Assembly: GCA_020725335.1 (NCBI GenBank)
Contig: DYFF01000002.1
Coordinates: 1 to 64,000 of the forward strand
Source: Thermodesulfovibrio sp.
GTDB taxonomy: Bacteria > Nitrospirota > Thermodesulfovibrionia > Thermodesulfovibrionales > Thermodesulfovibrionaceae
Reading direction: 5' to 3'
Length of the DNA stretch: 64,000 nt
Part shown: piece after piece, positions 52,023 through 61,377 of the stretch
Position numbering within the stretch: position 1 is the stretch's first letter
How the letters are laid out: each line of letters begins with the position of its first letter
Position numbers and translations under genes: made by a program
Notes under the pieces: generated by a model
What the model was told of the DNA's origin: nothing
The model's input: only the letters and a program-made list of their open reading frames with translations
Database searches by the model: none

Positions 52023-52770
52023 TGACCTTGTTCATTGCCTCATCAGGTATATCGAAGTTTGCATAGACATTCTGGATATCGTCATGGTCTTCCAAAGCAT
52101 CCATTAGCTTTAACATTTTTTCAGCATCTTCACCCTCAATTGAGACATAATTCTTTGGCAACATAGTCACTTCTGCTAAGGATATATTGATACCTGCCTT
52201 CTCAAGAACATTTTTTACATCTTTTAAATTTTCAGGAGAAAATATTAATTCATAGTTTTCTTCCTTAGGATCATTTCTAAAGTCCTCCACACCGGCATCA
52301 AGAGCAATAGAAAGTAAAGTATCCTCATCTATTGTTTTTTTATCTACAAGTATATATCCTTTTTTTTCAAAAATCCACGATACACAACCTGATTCTCCAA
52401 GACTTCCTCCGTGTTTTGAGAGAAGATGTCTTATCTCTGATACAGTTCGATTTTTGTTATCAGTCATAGCTTCAATAAGTAGTGCAACTCCAGCCGGACC
52501 GTATCCTTCGTAGATGACTTCCTCATAGGCTGCTCCTCCAAGTTCGCCTATCCCTTTCATTATTGCTCTCTTGATGTTGTCAGAAGGCATATTTACTTCC
52601 CTTGCTTTTTCAATTGCCACTCTAAGACGAGGATTTTTTTCTGGGTCTCCTCCTCCAAGACGTGCTGCAACAGAAATTTCTTTGACCAATTTTGTAAATA
52701 TTTTACCTCTTTTAGCATCAACCTGTGCCTTTTTATGCTTGATTTGAGCCCATTTGGAATGACCCGCCAC
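52015..52770 (-). CDS. YebC/PmpR family protein
   Basis: A 251-residue three-domain protein. The N-terminus [20 protein letters not shown] and [31 protein letters not shown] and [11 protein letters not shown] are family hallmarks. Members were described as DNA-binding regulators; more recent work implicates the family in translation of proline-rich sequences. Start is GTG 52770 with GGAGGTTTTAA upstream. It heads the yebC-DUF502-glmU-glmS string. Confidence 0.95.
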   Translation of the reverse strand: MAGHSKWAQIKHKKAQVDAKRGKIFTKLVKEISVAARLGGGDPEKNPRLRVAIEKAREVNMPSDNIKRAIMKGIGELGGAAYEEVIYEGYGPAGVALLIEAMTDNKNRTVSEIRHLLSKHGGSLGESGCVSWIFEKKGYILVDKKTIDEDTLLSIALDAGVEDFRNDPKEENYELIFSPENLKDVKNVLEKAGINISLAEVTMLPKNYVSIEGEDAEKMLKLMDALEDHDDIQNVYANFDIPDEAMNKVSA

Positions 52771-52827
52771 TTAAAACCTCCTAATGGAAGGGATATTTTT
52801 AATATTAATAAGATTTTCTGAGTTCTG

Positions 52828-53580
52828 TCAAATATTTATCTTCTCAATTACGTTCAAAGCTTCTGTAAATAGTGAGTTTTTAAATTTTTCTGTTGTCAAT
52901 TCCCTGATAAACATAGCTTTTTGAATTTTTATAAAATCTGTTAGATTTTCTATAGATGCTCTCATAAAGATTTCTTTAAGAAATTTGTCTGTTAACGGTA
53001 CTTCAAATAAACCATCCTTTGAGATTATGAATTTAGAGAAAAATGGGGTTTCTGTAAGCTGAGAAAAAATTTTTTCCATTAAATCAACCTGTAGCCTGAG
53101 AGCTTCTTTTAATTTATAAAAATTGTTTCTTAATTCAATGTCTCTAAAAGTCCCATCCCAGACAATAGGAAAAATTTTTCCGAACCCAGCGCAATTTTTG
53201 AAAGAACCTTTCTTCTTTTCTTTTATTACCTTATCTTGATACTCTTCAGGGAAAGTGACAGAGAAAGGAATAATGATGCACTGAAGAGGTTTTTGCTGGC
53301 TATGTAGTGTGCACAGAGCATTTTTTAGAAATTGACATTTTTTTCGGAATCTATTCCCGGCTATAAAATCACCAATTATAAAAAAGTTTTTGTATTTGAA
53401 AGTGATATCATTAAGATAGTTTGAATGTAAGGAATCTACAGGATAAACTTTTCTAAAACCTATTGTTATAGGGAAATGTTTATAGAATCTATTAATCTCT
53501 TCTAAAGTTATTATAGTGGCTCCTCCGCAACAAATGGAGGAGCACTCTATCTGGCATTGAAAATGAATTTCTTTTGTCAA
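52828..53580 (-). CDS. YkgJ-type cysteine-cluster protein
   Basis: A 250-residue protein with an N-terminal Cys cluster C9, C13, C17, C18 (CQIECSSICCGG) and later C61-C69-type residues (KKCQFLKNALCTLH, KPLQCIIIPFSV), resembling the YkgJ/UPF0153 zinc- or Fe-S-binding family. The C-terminal half is helical without a recognised domain. Start TTG 53580 overlaps the pyrE stop by 4 bp. The function is not known; the coupling with pyrE may be only organisational. Confidence 0.7.
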   Translation of the reverse strand: MTKEIHFQCQIECSSICCGGATIITLEEINRFYKHFPITIGFRKVYPVDSLHSNYLNDITFKYKNFFIIGDFIAGNRFRKKCQFLKNALCTLHSQQKPLQCIIIPFSVTFPEEYQDKVIKEKKKGSFKNCAGFGKIFPIVWDGTFRDIELRNNFYKLKEALRLQVDLMEKIFSQLTETPFFSKFIISKDGLFEVPLTDKFLKEIFMRASIENLTDFIKIQKAMFIRELTTEKFKNSLFTEALNVIEKINI

Positions 53581-54149
53581 TTTCTATAAAGAGCCATTAC
53601 TTCATCTCTTAAAACAACAGCTTCGAGTTCTGCTGGGAATCCGCAATCATTGAGAAAGTTAAGTATATTCTCTCTTCCACCTTCTTGCCTATCCACAAGC
53701 ACAACTACCTTTTTAACAAAAATGCCTGCTTCTTTTAGTCTCGTTATTGCCTGAATAGTAGAGCTTCCTGTAGTAATGACATCATCAACTACAACAACGC
53801 TATCACCAGCTTTTACATTACCTTCAATCCATTGCATTGTGCCGTGTTCTTTTGCTTTTTTTCTAACTACAAATGCTTCAATAGGCCTACCTTTAATGTA
53901 TGATGTGTAAGCTACTGCATTAGATATGGGATCTGCTCCGAGAGTTAGTCCTCCTATCCCTGTAATTTCAAGATTAGAAATCATGTCAAATATTATATTA
54001 CCTATTAAATACATGCCCTCAGGAGATAGAGTTACTGTTTTACAGTTAAAATAATATTTACTCATCCCGCCAGAGACAAGACGGAAAATAGGCTCTTCAC
54101 TATATTTAAATGCTTTTTCGTAAATAAGTTTAATCAAATTTTCTTTCAT
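53577..54149 (-). CDS. pyrE: Orotate phosphoribosyltransferase
   Basis: A 190-residue enzyme joining orotate to PRPP to make OMP, the step before PyrF (encoded about 1.4 kb upstream). The PRPP-binding motif VVVVDDVITTGSSTIQAI lies near 116-133, FVVRKKAKEHGTM near 93 contributes the catalytic lysines, and GADPISNAV the other phosphate contacts. Length is normal. It lies 4 nt after the lipoprotein gene's stop. Confidence 0.95.
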   Translation of the reverse strand: MKENLIKLIYEKAFKYSEEPIFRLVSGGMSKYYFNCKTVTLSPEGMYLIGNIIFDMISNLEITGIGGLTLGADPISNAVAYTSYIKGRPIEAFVVRKKAKEHGTMQWIEGNVKAGDSVVVVDDVITTGSSTIQAITRLKEAGIFVKKVVVLVDRQEGGRENILNFLNDCGFPAELEAVVLRDEVMALYRN

Positions 54150-54153
54150 CCTG

Positions 54154-54585
54154 TTAATAACTTCTCTCCTGTTTTTCAGATTCGCATATTTCTTTTACTG
54201 TATCCTTAACGAGTTTGCCATCTTCCCAGACTTTCTCTGAGACCTTTCTACATTTTGTATAGGGGTCTTTGTAGTAATAGTCACTTGTAGGCTCTGCTCT
54301 GTAATAACCTCTTCCATCTTCTGTTTTGTATTCTACAGGACGTCCGGTTTGATAAGCTTCTTTTGAGCCTTTTGAAGAAATTTCAGCGATTGTTGCACCA
54401 AATACAGCACCTAAACCAGCTCCAATTACACCACCTCTCCAAGGATTTTTTTTGTCCAATAGTGCACCTGCTACTCCACCTACTAATGCACCAATACCTG
54501 CGCCTTCGTAGTGTTGTTGTTGGAGTTGTCCACAAGCAACGGTAAAAAGCATTAATAAAGAAAGTAATAAAGCTAATCCTTTCAT
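54154..54585 (-). CDS. Glycine-zipper lipoprotein-like protein
   Basis: A 143-residue exported protein. The signal segment (1-17) ends TVAC, with Cys18 as probable lipidation site. A glycine-zipper membrane-like region follows (GAGIGALVGGVAGALL near 28-43 and GGVIGAGLGAVFGATIAEI near 51-69). The C-terminal half is charged and Tyr-rich (YYYKDPYTKCRK), resembling the outer-membrane 17-kDa/SlyB-type group. AAGGAGGAT precedes the ATG. It lies directly upstream of pyrE, probably by cotranscription only. Confidence 0.8.
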   Translation of the reverse strand: MKGLALLLSLLMLFTVACGQLQQQHYEGAGIGALVGGVAGALLDKKNPWRGGVIGAGLGAVFGATIAEISSKGSKEAYQTGRPVEYKTEDGRGYYRAEPTSDYYYKDPYTKCRKVSEKVWEDGKLVKDTVKEICESEKQERSY

Positions 54586-54614
54586 TTCTATCCTCCTTCT
54601 GTATGCTTTATATC

Positions 54615-55514
54615 TTATTCTACTACAAACGGTTCAAAAATTACCCTATTTCTGCCAAGCTGTTTTGCTCTGTAAAGAGCTATATCTGCTTTTTGAATTA
54701 ATTCATCTATAGTTATTAAATCTTCTCCATTAAAGGTTGTAATCCCAATGCTGATTGATAAATTTATAGTTGTACCAGAAAAGGTGTGGAATTGATATTC
54801 TGAAACTTTTTTTCTAAACTCCTCGCACATCTCGGTAGCTTCGTTTTCATTTATAGATGGCATAATTATGCAAAACTCTTCTCCACCATATCTTCCTATT
54901 GTCAATTGGTTTGGTAAAAAATCGATAGCTAATGAAACAATCTCCATCAATATTCTATCTCCCGATAAATGTCCATAAGTATCATTTATTTTTTTGAAAA
55001 AGTCTATATCAAATAAAGCTAAACTAAGAGGCTCTTTATAAAGGCAGCACCAATTTAGTTCTTCTTGAATTCTTTCTTTAATAAAACTTCTATTGTAAGC
55101 TCCTGTCAATGGATCTTTTGTAAGTAATTTATTGAATTCTTTCTTCATTTCTACAATTTCTCTTGCTTTATTTATTTTCATAATAAGCTCACATTTAAAT
55201 AACTTTTCTATCAAATAATCGAATATCTCAAGTTCGCAAATTTTTTTAATTTGAGGTTCGGTTTTATTGTTGAGTATTACAATCAAGGGTTTCTCTCTTA
55301 AGGAAGGAGCAGAGGTAACATTTTCAATAAATTTCCATTCTCTTTTTTTTATGTGGAATAGATCAAAAAGTATGAGATCAGGATTAGTTTTATAAATATA
55401 ATCAATAAGTTCATCATTTATAGGATGGTTTTCAATTAGTTCAACTTCATCTTGTAAATATTGAAATATTAATTCTGAAAAAGAGTTCCTATTTGTGCAG
55501 AGGATTATTTTCAT
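54615..55514 (-). CDS. GGDEF diguanylate cyclase with receiver-like domain
   Basis: A 299-residue cytoplasmic protein. Residues 1-120 resemble a response-regulator receiver with a possible phospho-acceptor Asp51 (LILFDLFHI) but lack the usual N-terminal acidic pair, so it may be degenerate. The GGDEF domain (about 130-298) has TKDPLTGAYNRSF, DIDFFKKINDTYGHLSGD and an active-type YGGEEF (209-214), predicting cyclic-di-GMP synthesis. TATAAT lies about 11 nt from the ATG. With 37528-39383 broken, this is the only intact GGDEF protein in the window. Confidence 0.9.
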   Translation of the reverse strand: MKIILCTNRNSFSELIFQYLQDEVELIENHPINDELIDYIYKTNPDLILFDLFHIKKREWKFIENVTSAPSLREKPLIVILNNKTEPQIKKICELEIFDYLIEKLFKCELIMKINKAREIVEMKKEFNKLLTKDPLTGAYNRSFIKERIQEELNWCCLYKEPLSLALFDIDFFKKINDTYGHLSGDRILMEIVSLAIDFLPNQLTIGRYGGEEFCIIMPSINENEATEMCEEFRKKVSEYQFHTFSGTTINLSISIGITTFNGEDLITIDELIQKADIALYRAKQLGRNRVIFEPFVVE

Positions 55515-55544
55515 TTTGATTGTAAATTATACATAAAGAAACCT

Positions 55545-56243
55545 CTATTTGAACAGATTTAGAATCACTTCAGCTGGATTTTTTGATAATGTAACTGCTC
55601 TGCCAATCACAATGTAGTCAGCTCCTAAAAGAAAAGCTTCTTGTGGGCTTACAGTTCTCTTCTGGTCATCTTTGACCAACTTTTCAACTCTTATTCCAGG
55701 CGTTACAACAAGGAAATCCTTTCCACAATGATTTTTAATGTTCTTTATTTCCTTGGCAGAGGCAATAACACCATCAAGTCCCGCTTTTTTTGAAAGAATA
55801 GCCAGATTCTTTACAATAGAGGAAGTATCGATGGAAAATCCATAAAGTTCTGTTAAAGATTCGTTATCAAGACTTGTAAGAATTGTAACGCCTAAAAGTT
55901 TTAATTGAGAAGCTTCTTTAATTTTTGCTTCCTCTACAATTTCTATAGCCCTTTTCATCATTTCAAATCCACCAGTTGTATGTAAAGTTAGCATATCTAT
56001 TCCAAAATTTAAGCTTGCTTTTACAGCTCTATGAACCGTGTTAGGAATATCGTGAAATTTAAGGTCAAGGAAGATTTTTTTGTTTCTTTTTTTGAGAGCT
56101 TTTAGAATATTTCTACCTTCGCTAAGAAAAAGTTCAAGCCCTACTTTGTAAAAACTTATCAGTTCATCAAGCTCATCAACAAGTTTTAGAGCCTCTTTGC
56201 TTTTTGAAAAATCAAGGGCTACTATTACTTTATCTAAGCTCAT
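55545..56243 (-). CDS. pyrF: Orotidine 5'-phosphate decarboxylase
   Basis: A 232-residue barrel enzyme making UMP from OMP. The catalytic charge network K-x-K-x-x-D is in [18 protein letters not shown] (56-73), and TPGIRVE, with [12 protein letters not shown], forms the phosphate site. Length is normal for the type I family. Its ATG overlaps the dcd stop by 4 bp, pairing two pyrimidine genes. Confidence 0.96.
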   Translation of the reverse strand: MSLDKVIVALDFSKSKEALKLVDELDELISFYKVGLELFLSEGRNILKALKKRNKKIFLDLKFHDIPNTVHRAVKASLNFGIDMLTLHTTGGFEMMKRAIEIVEEAKIKEASQLKLLGVTILTSLDNESLTELYGFSIDTSSIVKNLAILSKKAGLDGVIASAKEIKNIKNHCGKDFLVVTPGIRVEKLVKDDQKRTVSPQEAFLLGADYIVIGRAVTLSKNPAEVILNLFK

Positions 56244-56788
56244 ATTTTTGGAAGCACTATTCCCTGCTGAGCCTGATATTTTCCTTTTCTGTCCGCATAA
56301 GAGATTTCACATTCTTCCTCTGCTTTAATGAATACAAGCTGAGCAATTCCCTCATTAGCATAAATCTTCGCAGGAAGCGGTGTGGTATTAGATATCTCAA
56401 TAGTTACAAATCCTTCCCAGGATGGTTCAAGAGGTGTCACATTTACAATAATTCCACATCTTGCGTAGGTTGACTTACCAATGCATATCACGAGGACATC
56501 TCTTGGAATTTTAAAATACTCTACAGAGCGGGCAAGAGCAAAGGAATTTGGTGGAATTATACATACATTGCCTTTAAACTCTACAAAACTTTTAGGATCA
56601 AAGTCCTTAGGGTCTACTACTGTATTGTTTATATTTGTAAAAATTTTAAATTCATCGGCAACTCTCATGTCATATCCATAGGAACTTACTCCATAGGATA
56701 TAACTCCTTCTCTTACAAGTCCTTCTTCAAAAGGTTCAATCATACCTTTTTTTGCCATATTTCGAATCCAGCGGTCATTTCTTACCAT
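56240..56788 (-). CDS. dcd: dCTP deaminase
   Basis: A 182-residue trimeric enzyme of the dCTP deaminase/dUTPase superfamily. Typical segments are [50 protein letters not shown] (catalytic Glu region) and [20 protein letters not shown]. The length fits Dcd, giving dUTP from dCTP for thymidylate synthesis; a bifunctional deaminase-dUTPase is possible. It is 6 nt after the histidine kinase gene and overlaps pyrF. Confidence 0.93.
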   Translation of the reverse strand: MVRNDRWIRNMAKKGMIEPFEEGLVREGVISYGVSSYGYDMRVADEFKIFTNINNTVVDPKDFDPKSFVEFKGNVCIIPPNSFALARSVEYFKIPRDVLVICIGKSTYARCGIIVNVTPLEPSWEGFVTIEISNTTPLPAKIYANEGIAQLVFIKAEEECEISYADRKGKYQAQQGIVLPKI

Positions 56789-56794
56789 AGTCTT

Positions 56795-58705
56795 TCACTC
56801 CTTTCCATCAAGTATATTTCTTATTTTTAGCAAAATTTCCTCAAAGGAAATTGATTTATCAATGGATTTGATGTCTTTAAAATCAACAGGATGTCCGCTC
56901 ATGATGATAGTTTTTACATGGGGATTTATGCTCTTTATCTGTTTCATGACCTCTATCCCCGATATTCCTGTTAGAACAAGGTCAATAAGACACAGGGCAA
57001 TTTTTTCTTTATTTTCATTGAATATTTTAATTGCCTTTTTCCCATCTTCAGCTTCATATACCTCATATCCGTATTCTTTAAGGAAAGAGGACACGGATTG
57101 CCTTATTTGTAATTCATCGTCAACTATCAGAATTGCTTCATTTCCCTTTAATTTTTCTTTTTGTATTGATATAGAATTTGAATTTTTTATTTTCTCCTGT
57201 GGTAAATATATTTTGAAAGTGGTGCCCTTTCCGGCTTCACTGTAAACATGGATATGTCCATTGTATCTTTTTATCAATCCAAAAACAGTTGAAAGCCCAA
57301 GCCCGGTTCCCTTTTCCTTGGGTTTGGTGGTAAAGAAAGGTTCAAATATTCTTTTTTTGGTCTCCTCATCCATCCCTATTCCAGTATCTGATATACATAA
57401 AACTAAATAATCACCGGGTGTTACAAGTGGATGAGTATAGTGATATTCAAGGTCAATGAAGGTTTCTTTAAGACTTATTTTAATTTCTCCTCCCTCTGGC
57501 ATTGCATCTCTCGCATTTGTAACAAGATTCATCAGTATCACTTCAAGATGTGTCGGATCTATTTTATAATGAATTTCATGTTCGGATAGATTGAGTTTTA
57601 TTTCTATATCTCTTCCTATTATAGGTTTTATAAACTCTGAAAAATTGATAATATATTGAGTTAGATTTAATTGCTGTAACTGCCCAATTTCTTCTTTTCT
57701 ACTAAAGGTAAGAAGTTTCTTAGAGATATCCCTTGCTCTTGCTGCTGCTTCAATTATTTTTTTTACATAGTTATTAAGATTTTTATCCTCTATTCTTTCT
57801 TCCAATAGCCCTGCAAATCCTAATACTCCTGAAAGAATATTGTTGAATTCATGGGCAATTCTACTTGAGAGCATGCCAAGAGACTCCATCTTCTGAGAAT
57901 GAATGAGCTGTTCCTGTATTTTTTTTCTCTCTGATATGTCAATTATTGAAACAATTGATTTTTTTGTATAAGGTATTAATGCCACATTTATCAGAACATC
58001 TTTTGTCTTTCCATTTCTGTCCTTTATCTTAGCTTCATACTGTCTTGGAGCAAGGGATGGTGAAATTCTTCTCAGCTTGTGATACTCAATCATTTTATTC
58101 AGAAATTCCTCACTTATAAAATCAGTCCATTTAACTTTTCCCTCAAGTTCTTTCTTTGAATATCCAACTAGGGTTTCAGCTTCTTCATTTATAAATTCTA
58201 TTGTCATGTCTTCATCAACCACACATATTGCTACACCAACAGATGAGAGTATGGCATTTTGCTGTTCATAGGCATGAACGAGATCTTCGTGTTGCTCTTT
58301 GAGTTTATCTATATATTCCAGGAATCTTTCTCTCTGTCTGTTGATAAGCTGTCCAAGCATTTTAACCATTTCAACGTGTGAGTCTTCAGAAGCCCGAGCA
58401 GAAAAATCTCCTCTTTGAAGCCTTCTTAAAACATCAAAATGTTCACATATGCCGATAGCGAGTTCATGATTAAGATTTATCAGTTCCTCTATCTCTTTTG
58501 ACAGTCTATTAATACAATCTATAAGCCTACGAACAGCATATCTTTCTATATTTAAGTCTATTCTCTGTGAAGTATCTCCCTTACCTATTTTTTCAATGAT
58601 ATCTGAGCAGAGATGCAAAATTTCACTTAATATCTGACCTTGTTCACAGAATAAATTTTTACACTTAAGAAAACCACCATATTTACAAGCATACTGTTCC
58701 ATCAT
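56795..58705 (-). CDS. Cytoplasmic PAS histidine kinase with receiver and Cys-rich N-terminus
   Basis: A 636-residue hybrid sensor kinase without membrane spans. Cysteines C7, C15, C20 and C33 mark a possible metal or Fe-S site at the N-terminus. Two HAMP-like helical segments (about 43-75 and 97-130), a PAS domain (about 150-260), the HisKA box with His285 (RIAHEFNNIL), and an ATPase domain (NLVTNARDAM; DTGIGM; GTGLGLS) follow. The C-terminal receiver (about 520-636) has the LIVDDE pair and an acceptor Asp in LIDLVLTG, but no clear KPF lysine. Its start shares bases with the TusA-like stop (TAATG), tying it to the hydrogenase operon; a redox- or hydrogen-related signal is an inference. Confidence 0.88.
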   Translation of the reverse strand: MMEQYACKYGGFLKCKNLFCEQGQILSEILHLCSDIIEKIGKGDTSQRIDLNIERYAVRRLIDCINRLSKEIEELINLNHELAIGICEHFDVLRRLQRGDFSARASEDSHVEMVKMLGQLINRQRERFLEYIDKLKEQHEDLVHAYEQQNAILSSVGVAICVVDEDMTIEFINEEAETLVGYSKKELEGKVKWTDFISEEFLNKMIEYHKLRRISPSLAPRQYEAKIKDRNGKTKDVLINVALIPYTKKSIVSIIDISERKKIQEQLIHSQKMESLGMLSSRIAHEFNNILSGVLGFAGLLEERIEDKNLNNYVKKIIEAAARARDISKKLLTFSRKEEIGQLQQLNLTQYIINFSEFIKPIIGRDIEIKLNLSEHEIHYKIDPTHLEVILMNLVTNARDAMPEGGEIKISLKETFIDLEYHYTHPLVTPGDYLVLCISDTGIGMDEETKKRIFEPFFTTKPKEKGTGLGLSTVFGLIKRYNGHIHVYSEAGKGTTFKIYLPQEKIKNSNSISIQKEKLKGNEAILIVDDELQIRQSVSSFLKEYGYEVYEAEDGKKAIKIFNENKEKIALCLIDLVLTGISGIEVMKQIKSINPHVKTIIMSGHPVDFKDIKSIDKSISFEEILLKIRNILDGKE

Positions 58706-58926
58706 TAAATCCTTATTGTCACCTTAATTTTATTTCCCTGTTTTTCTATATTTAGGATGGTTTTGCCGAGTTTACTGCACCAAGCTTTTATATCTTTTTC
58801 AAAGGTAGGACAATCTGCAATAACTTCTATAATTTCACCTTCTTTGAACTGGGGATACTGGGCACTTAACTTTAAAATAGGATAGGGGCATTTTAATCCA
58901 CTATAATCTAAGAGTTTATCTGCCAA
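58705..58926 (-). CDS. TusA/SirA-like sulfur-carrier protein
   Basis: A 73-residue protein with the TusA fold signature: CPYP (C13-P14-Y15-P16) after DYSGLK, and the C-terminal beta strand NKIKVTIRI. The CPxP cysteine carries persulfide sulfur in TusA; roles in other relatives vary. The only in-frame candidate start I see is TTG 58926, which abuts its GGAG with no spacing, so initiation may depend on translational coupling with hypC, whose end it overlaps by 19 bp. Being between hypC and a Cys-rich kinase suggests sulfur or redox chemistry linked to the hydrogenase. Confidence 0.8.
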   Translation of the reverse strand: MADKLLDYSGLKCPYPILKLSAQYPQFKEGEIIEVIADCPTFEKDIKAWCSKLGKTILNIEKQGNKIKVTIRI

Positions 58927-59162
58927 CTCCTTTCTTGTTCCTCCATGTCTTTAAATATTTTTTCAAATATCTTCAATGCCTCCTGAGCCTCTTGAGGTTC
59001 CATTTTATTTATTGCAAATCCTGCATGAACCAAAACATAGTCTCCAATTTGAGGTTCTTCGGGTAACAGTAATAGGCTAATCTGTTTTCTTAAGCCCATT
59101 ACATCAACTGTTGCCATAGTGTCTTCAATTTCTATTATTTTTGATGGGACTGCAAGACACAT
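58908..59162 (-). CDS. hypC: [NiFe]-hydrogenase assembly chaperone HypC
   Basis: An 84-residue chaperone. The invariant start MCLAVPSKI supplies Cys2, which binds the iron-cyanide precursor with HypD and the large subunit. The OB-fold core (IGDYVLVHAGFAINKM) and the family-typical acidic C-terminal helix follow. It overlaps the protease gene by 28 bp. The other maturation genes (hypA, B, D, E, F) are not in the window. Confidence 0.95.
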   Translation of the reverse strand: MCLAVPSKIIEIEDTMATVDVMGLRKQISLLLLPEEPQIGDYVLVHAGFAINKMEPQEAQEALKIFEKIFKDMEEQERSWQINS

Positions 59163-59623
59163 CTGATCCCCCAGTTATTTAGTATTGATAAAATCTCTTC
59201 AGTTAACTCCTTTAGTTTACCAGCCACAGTAGGTGTTAGGTCAAGCCCGAGATCAATTGACTCTGGCTGAATTCCTGCAAGTACTAACTCTTCAGGCATA
59301 TACCCCATAAGCCTTGCCACTTCAATTAAATCCTGAACACCTACATGATGAACAGAAAGTTTTGTTTTAAGATAAGGAGGAATCTCATCTCCTTTCAGGA
59401 TTTTTATAAAACCTGGCTCTTTACCAAAATCAACAACGTCTACAATAATAATTTTTTTGTATTTTTCAATATATGGAAGAAGATCAAGTCCAAGAGTTCC
59501 TCCATCAATAATCTCAATTTCTGGCTCAAATTTATAGTTATTTCTCAAAAATTCTGCAATTCTTGGCCCAGCACCCTCATCCTGCATAAGAATATTTCCT
59601 ACACCAATAACACATATCTCCAT
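59135..59623 (-). CDS. Hydrogenase maturation protease (HyaD/HybD family)
   Basis: A 162-residue endopeptidase that trims the large subunit C-terminus after nickel insertion. Nickel-sensing residues are visible: Glu16 in GNILMQDEGAGPRIAE (approx.), Asp in IDGGTLGLDLLPYI near 60, and His in LSVHHVGVQDL near 91. I chose ATG 59623, six bases after GGAGA; an in-frame TTG at 59635 is less likely. It lies 57 nt after the large-subunit stop, separated by a hairpin terminator or attenuator, and overlaps hypC. Confidence 0.93.
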   Translation of the reverse strand: MEICVIGVGNILMQDEGAGPRIAEFLRNNYKFEPEIEIIDGGTLGLDLLPYIEKYKKIIIVDVVDFGKEPGFIKILKGDEIPPYLKTKLSVHHVGVQDLIEVARLMGYMPEELVLAGIQPESIDLGLDLTPTVAGKLKELTEEILSILNNWGIRCVLQSHQK

Positions 59624-59636
59624 ATTTTTCTCCAAT

Positions 59637-59668
59637 TAAAAAGCCCTCCTAAATTAGGAGGGCTTTAT
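59637..59668. terminator. Hairpin between hydrogenase large subunit and maturation protease
   Basis: AGCCCTCCTA (59642-59651), loop AAT and TAGGAGGGCT (59655-59664), flanked by A and T runs, form a strong stem extendable to about 13 bp. Read on the minus strand it is followed by TTTTTAATT just before the protease ribosome-binding site. On the plus strand it is followed by TTTATTTTTTTTT. It probably reduces downstream expression relative to the structural genes. Confidence 0.75.
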
Positions 59669-59691
59669 TTTTTTTTATTTTTCTACTGTTT

Positions 59692-61362
59692 TTATTCTTC
59701 CTTTACTTCAACAATGTGCATTCCACATGCCATGCATGGGTCAAAGGAATGAATGGTTCTTAGTAGCTCAAGAGGCTGCTTTGAATCAGCCACCGGAGTG
59801 CCAACAAGTGCTTCTTCCACAGGTCCTCTTACTCCTTTATGGTCTCTTGGTGATAGATTCCATGTGGAAGGAACAACCATCTGATAGTTTTCTATCTTCT
59901 TATTTTTAATTACAATGTAGTGGGAAAGTGCACCACGAGGAGCATCATGCCAACCCATACCTTTTGCCTCAGCAGGCCATGTTTTTGGATCCCATTTTTC
60001 TGTATTAGCAATGGTGTAATCACCTTTCTTAATATTTGCAGCAAGTTCACTAATGAAATCTTTAATCTTGTAAGCGGTAAGAAGGGCTATAATACCTCTT
60101 GCTGCAGTTCTTCCTAAGGTAGAGAATAAAGCTTCAGGTCCTACTCCGAGTTTTTTCATTACCATATCTGCAACTTCTTTAACTTCTTTGTGTCCAGATG
60201 CGTATGCTACAAGTACTCTTGCAAGAGGACCTACTTCCATTGGAAGTTCTTCATATCTTGGAGCTTTACCCCAGCTGTATTTCCCGTCTACATTGAGGTA
60301 TTCATAAGGTGGTTTAGGACCTGTGTAATTAGGAGTTGTTTCTCCATCCCATGGATGAAGTCCTGCCTTTTCACCCTTTGAGTAGGTATAGTAAGAACGA
60401 GTTATATATTCCATTATTTTCTTGTGGTCAACAGGATATATCTCTTTGAGATTCTTATTTTTTATAACACCTGCAGGTAACCAGAGCTTTCCATTTGCCT
60501 CGGGATATTCACCGCAGGCAAGGAAGTTTACATTACCACCATAATTTGCCCAGTCTTTATAGAAAGATGCTACTGCAAGAAGATCTGGAATGTATACTTT
60601 TTCAACAAATTCAATTCCCATGTCAGCATATTTATTAAGTGCTGCGATTGTTCCAGCATTAATGCCATTCTGGCTTTCTGGGTCTATTGGAATTGCCATT
60701 CCACCAACAAGAAATGTCTGAGGATGTGGGTTTTTAGCACCAAGAATTGCCATCATTTTTATGACTTCTTTTTGCCAGTCAAGGGCTTCAAGATAGTGCG
60801 CAACCGCCATTAAATTTGCCTCAGGTGGAAGCTTGTAAGCCGGATGTCCCCAATAGCCATTGCTAAATATTCCAAGCTGTCCTCTTTCTACAAAAGCTTT
60901 GAGTTTATCCTGAACAGCTTTAAAATAAGTTGTTGAATTATTAGGCCATGGAGAAATGCTCTTAGCAAGTTCAGAGGTTTTTGCTGGGTCTGCTTTGAGG
61001 GCTGATACAACATCAACCCAATCAAGAGCATGAAGATGATAGAAATGAATAACATGGTCTTGTACACACTGATTTCCCATTATTAGATTTCTAATAAGGT
61101 CAGCATTTCTGGGAACTTTAATCTTTAATGCATCTTCTACTGCTCTAATTGATGCCATTGCATGAACAGTGGTACAGACACCGCAAAGCCTTTGTACAAA
61201 AACCCATGCTTCTCTTGGATCTCTACCTTTAAGTATTATCTCTATTCCACGCCACATTGTACAGGATGAATAAGCATCTTTTACCTTTCCATTGGCAACA
61301 ACAGCTTCACATCTCATATGTCCTTCAATTCTTGTTACTGGATCAATTACTAATCTTGCCAT
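59692..61362 (-). CDS. Periplasmic [NiFe] hydrogenase large subunit
   Basis: A 556-residue catalytic subunit oxidising or producing H2. Nickel ligands are C60 and C63 (RLCGVCTTVHA) and C543 and C546 (DPCMACGMH). The precursor ends IVEVKEE after His549, the seven-residue tail removed by the maturation protease. HMRCEAVV and GGNVNFLACGEYPE follow group 1 uptake-type enzymes. It lies 15 nt after the small subunit gene, the usual small-large order. No cytochrome b or c partner is adjacent, so the electron acceptor is not evident here. Confidence 0.96.
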   Translation of the reverse strand: MARLVIDPVTRIEGHMRCEAVVANGKVKDAYSSCTMWRGIEIILKGRDPREAWVFVQRLCGVCTTVHAMASIRAVEDALKIKVPRNADLIRNLIMGNQCVQDHVIHFYHLHALDWVDVVSALKADPAKTSELAKSISPWPNNSTTYFKAVQDKLKAFVERGQLGIFSNGYWGHPAYKLPPEANLMAVAHYLEALDWQKEVIKMMAILGAKNPHPQTFLVGGMAIPIDPESQNGINAGTIAALNKYADMGIEFVEKVYIPDLLAVASFYKDWANYGGNVNFLACGEYPEANGKLWLPAGVIKNKNLKEIYPVDHKKIMEYITRSYYTYSKGEKAGLHPWDGETTPNYTGPKPPYEYLNVDGKYSWGKAPRYEELPMEVGPLARVLVAYASGHKEVKEVADMVMKKLGVGPEALFSTLGRTAARGIIALLTAYKIKDFISELAANIKKGDYTIANTEKWDPKTWPAEAKGMGWHDAPRGALSHYIVIKNKKIENYQMVVPSTWNLSPRDHKGVRGPVEEALVGTPVADSKQPLELLRTIHSFDPCMACGMHIVEVKEE

Positions 61363-61377
61363 ACATGCCCCCTTTAT

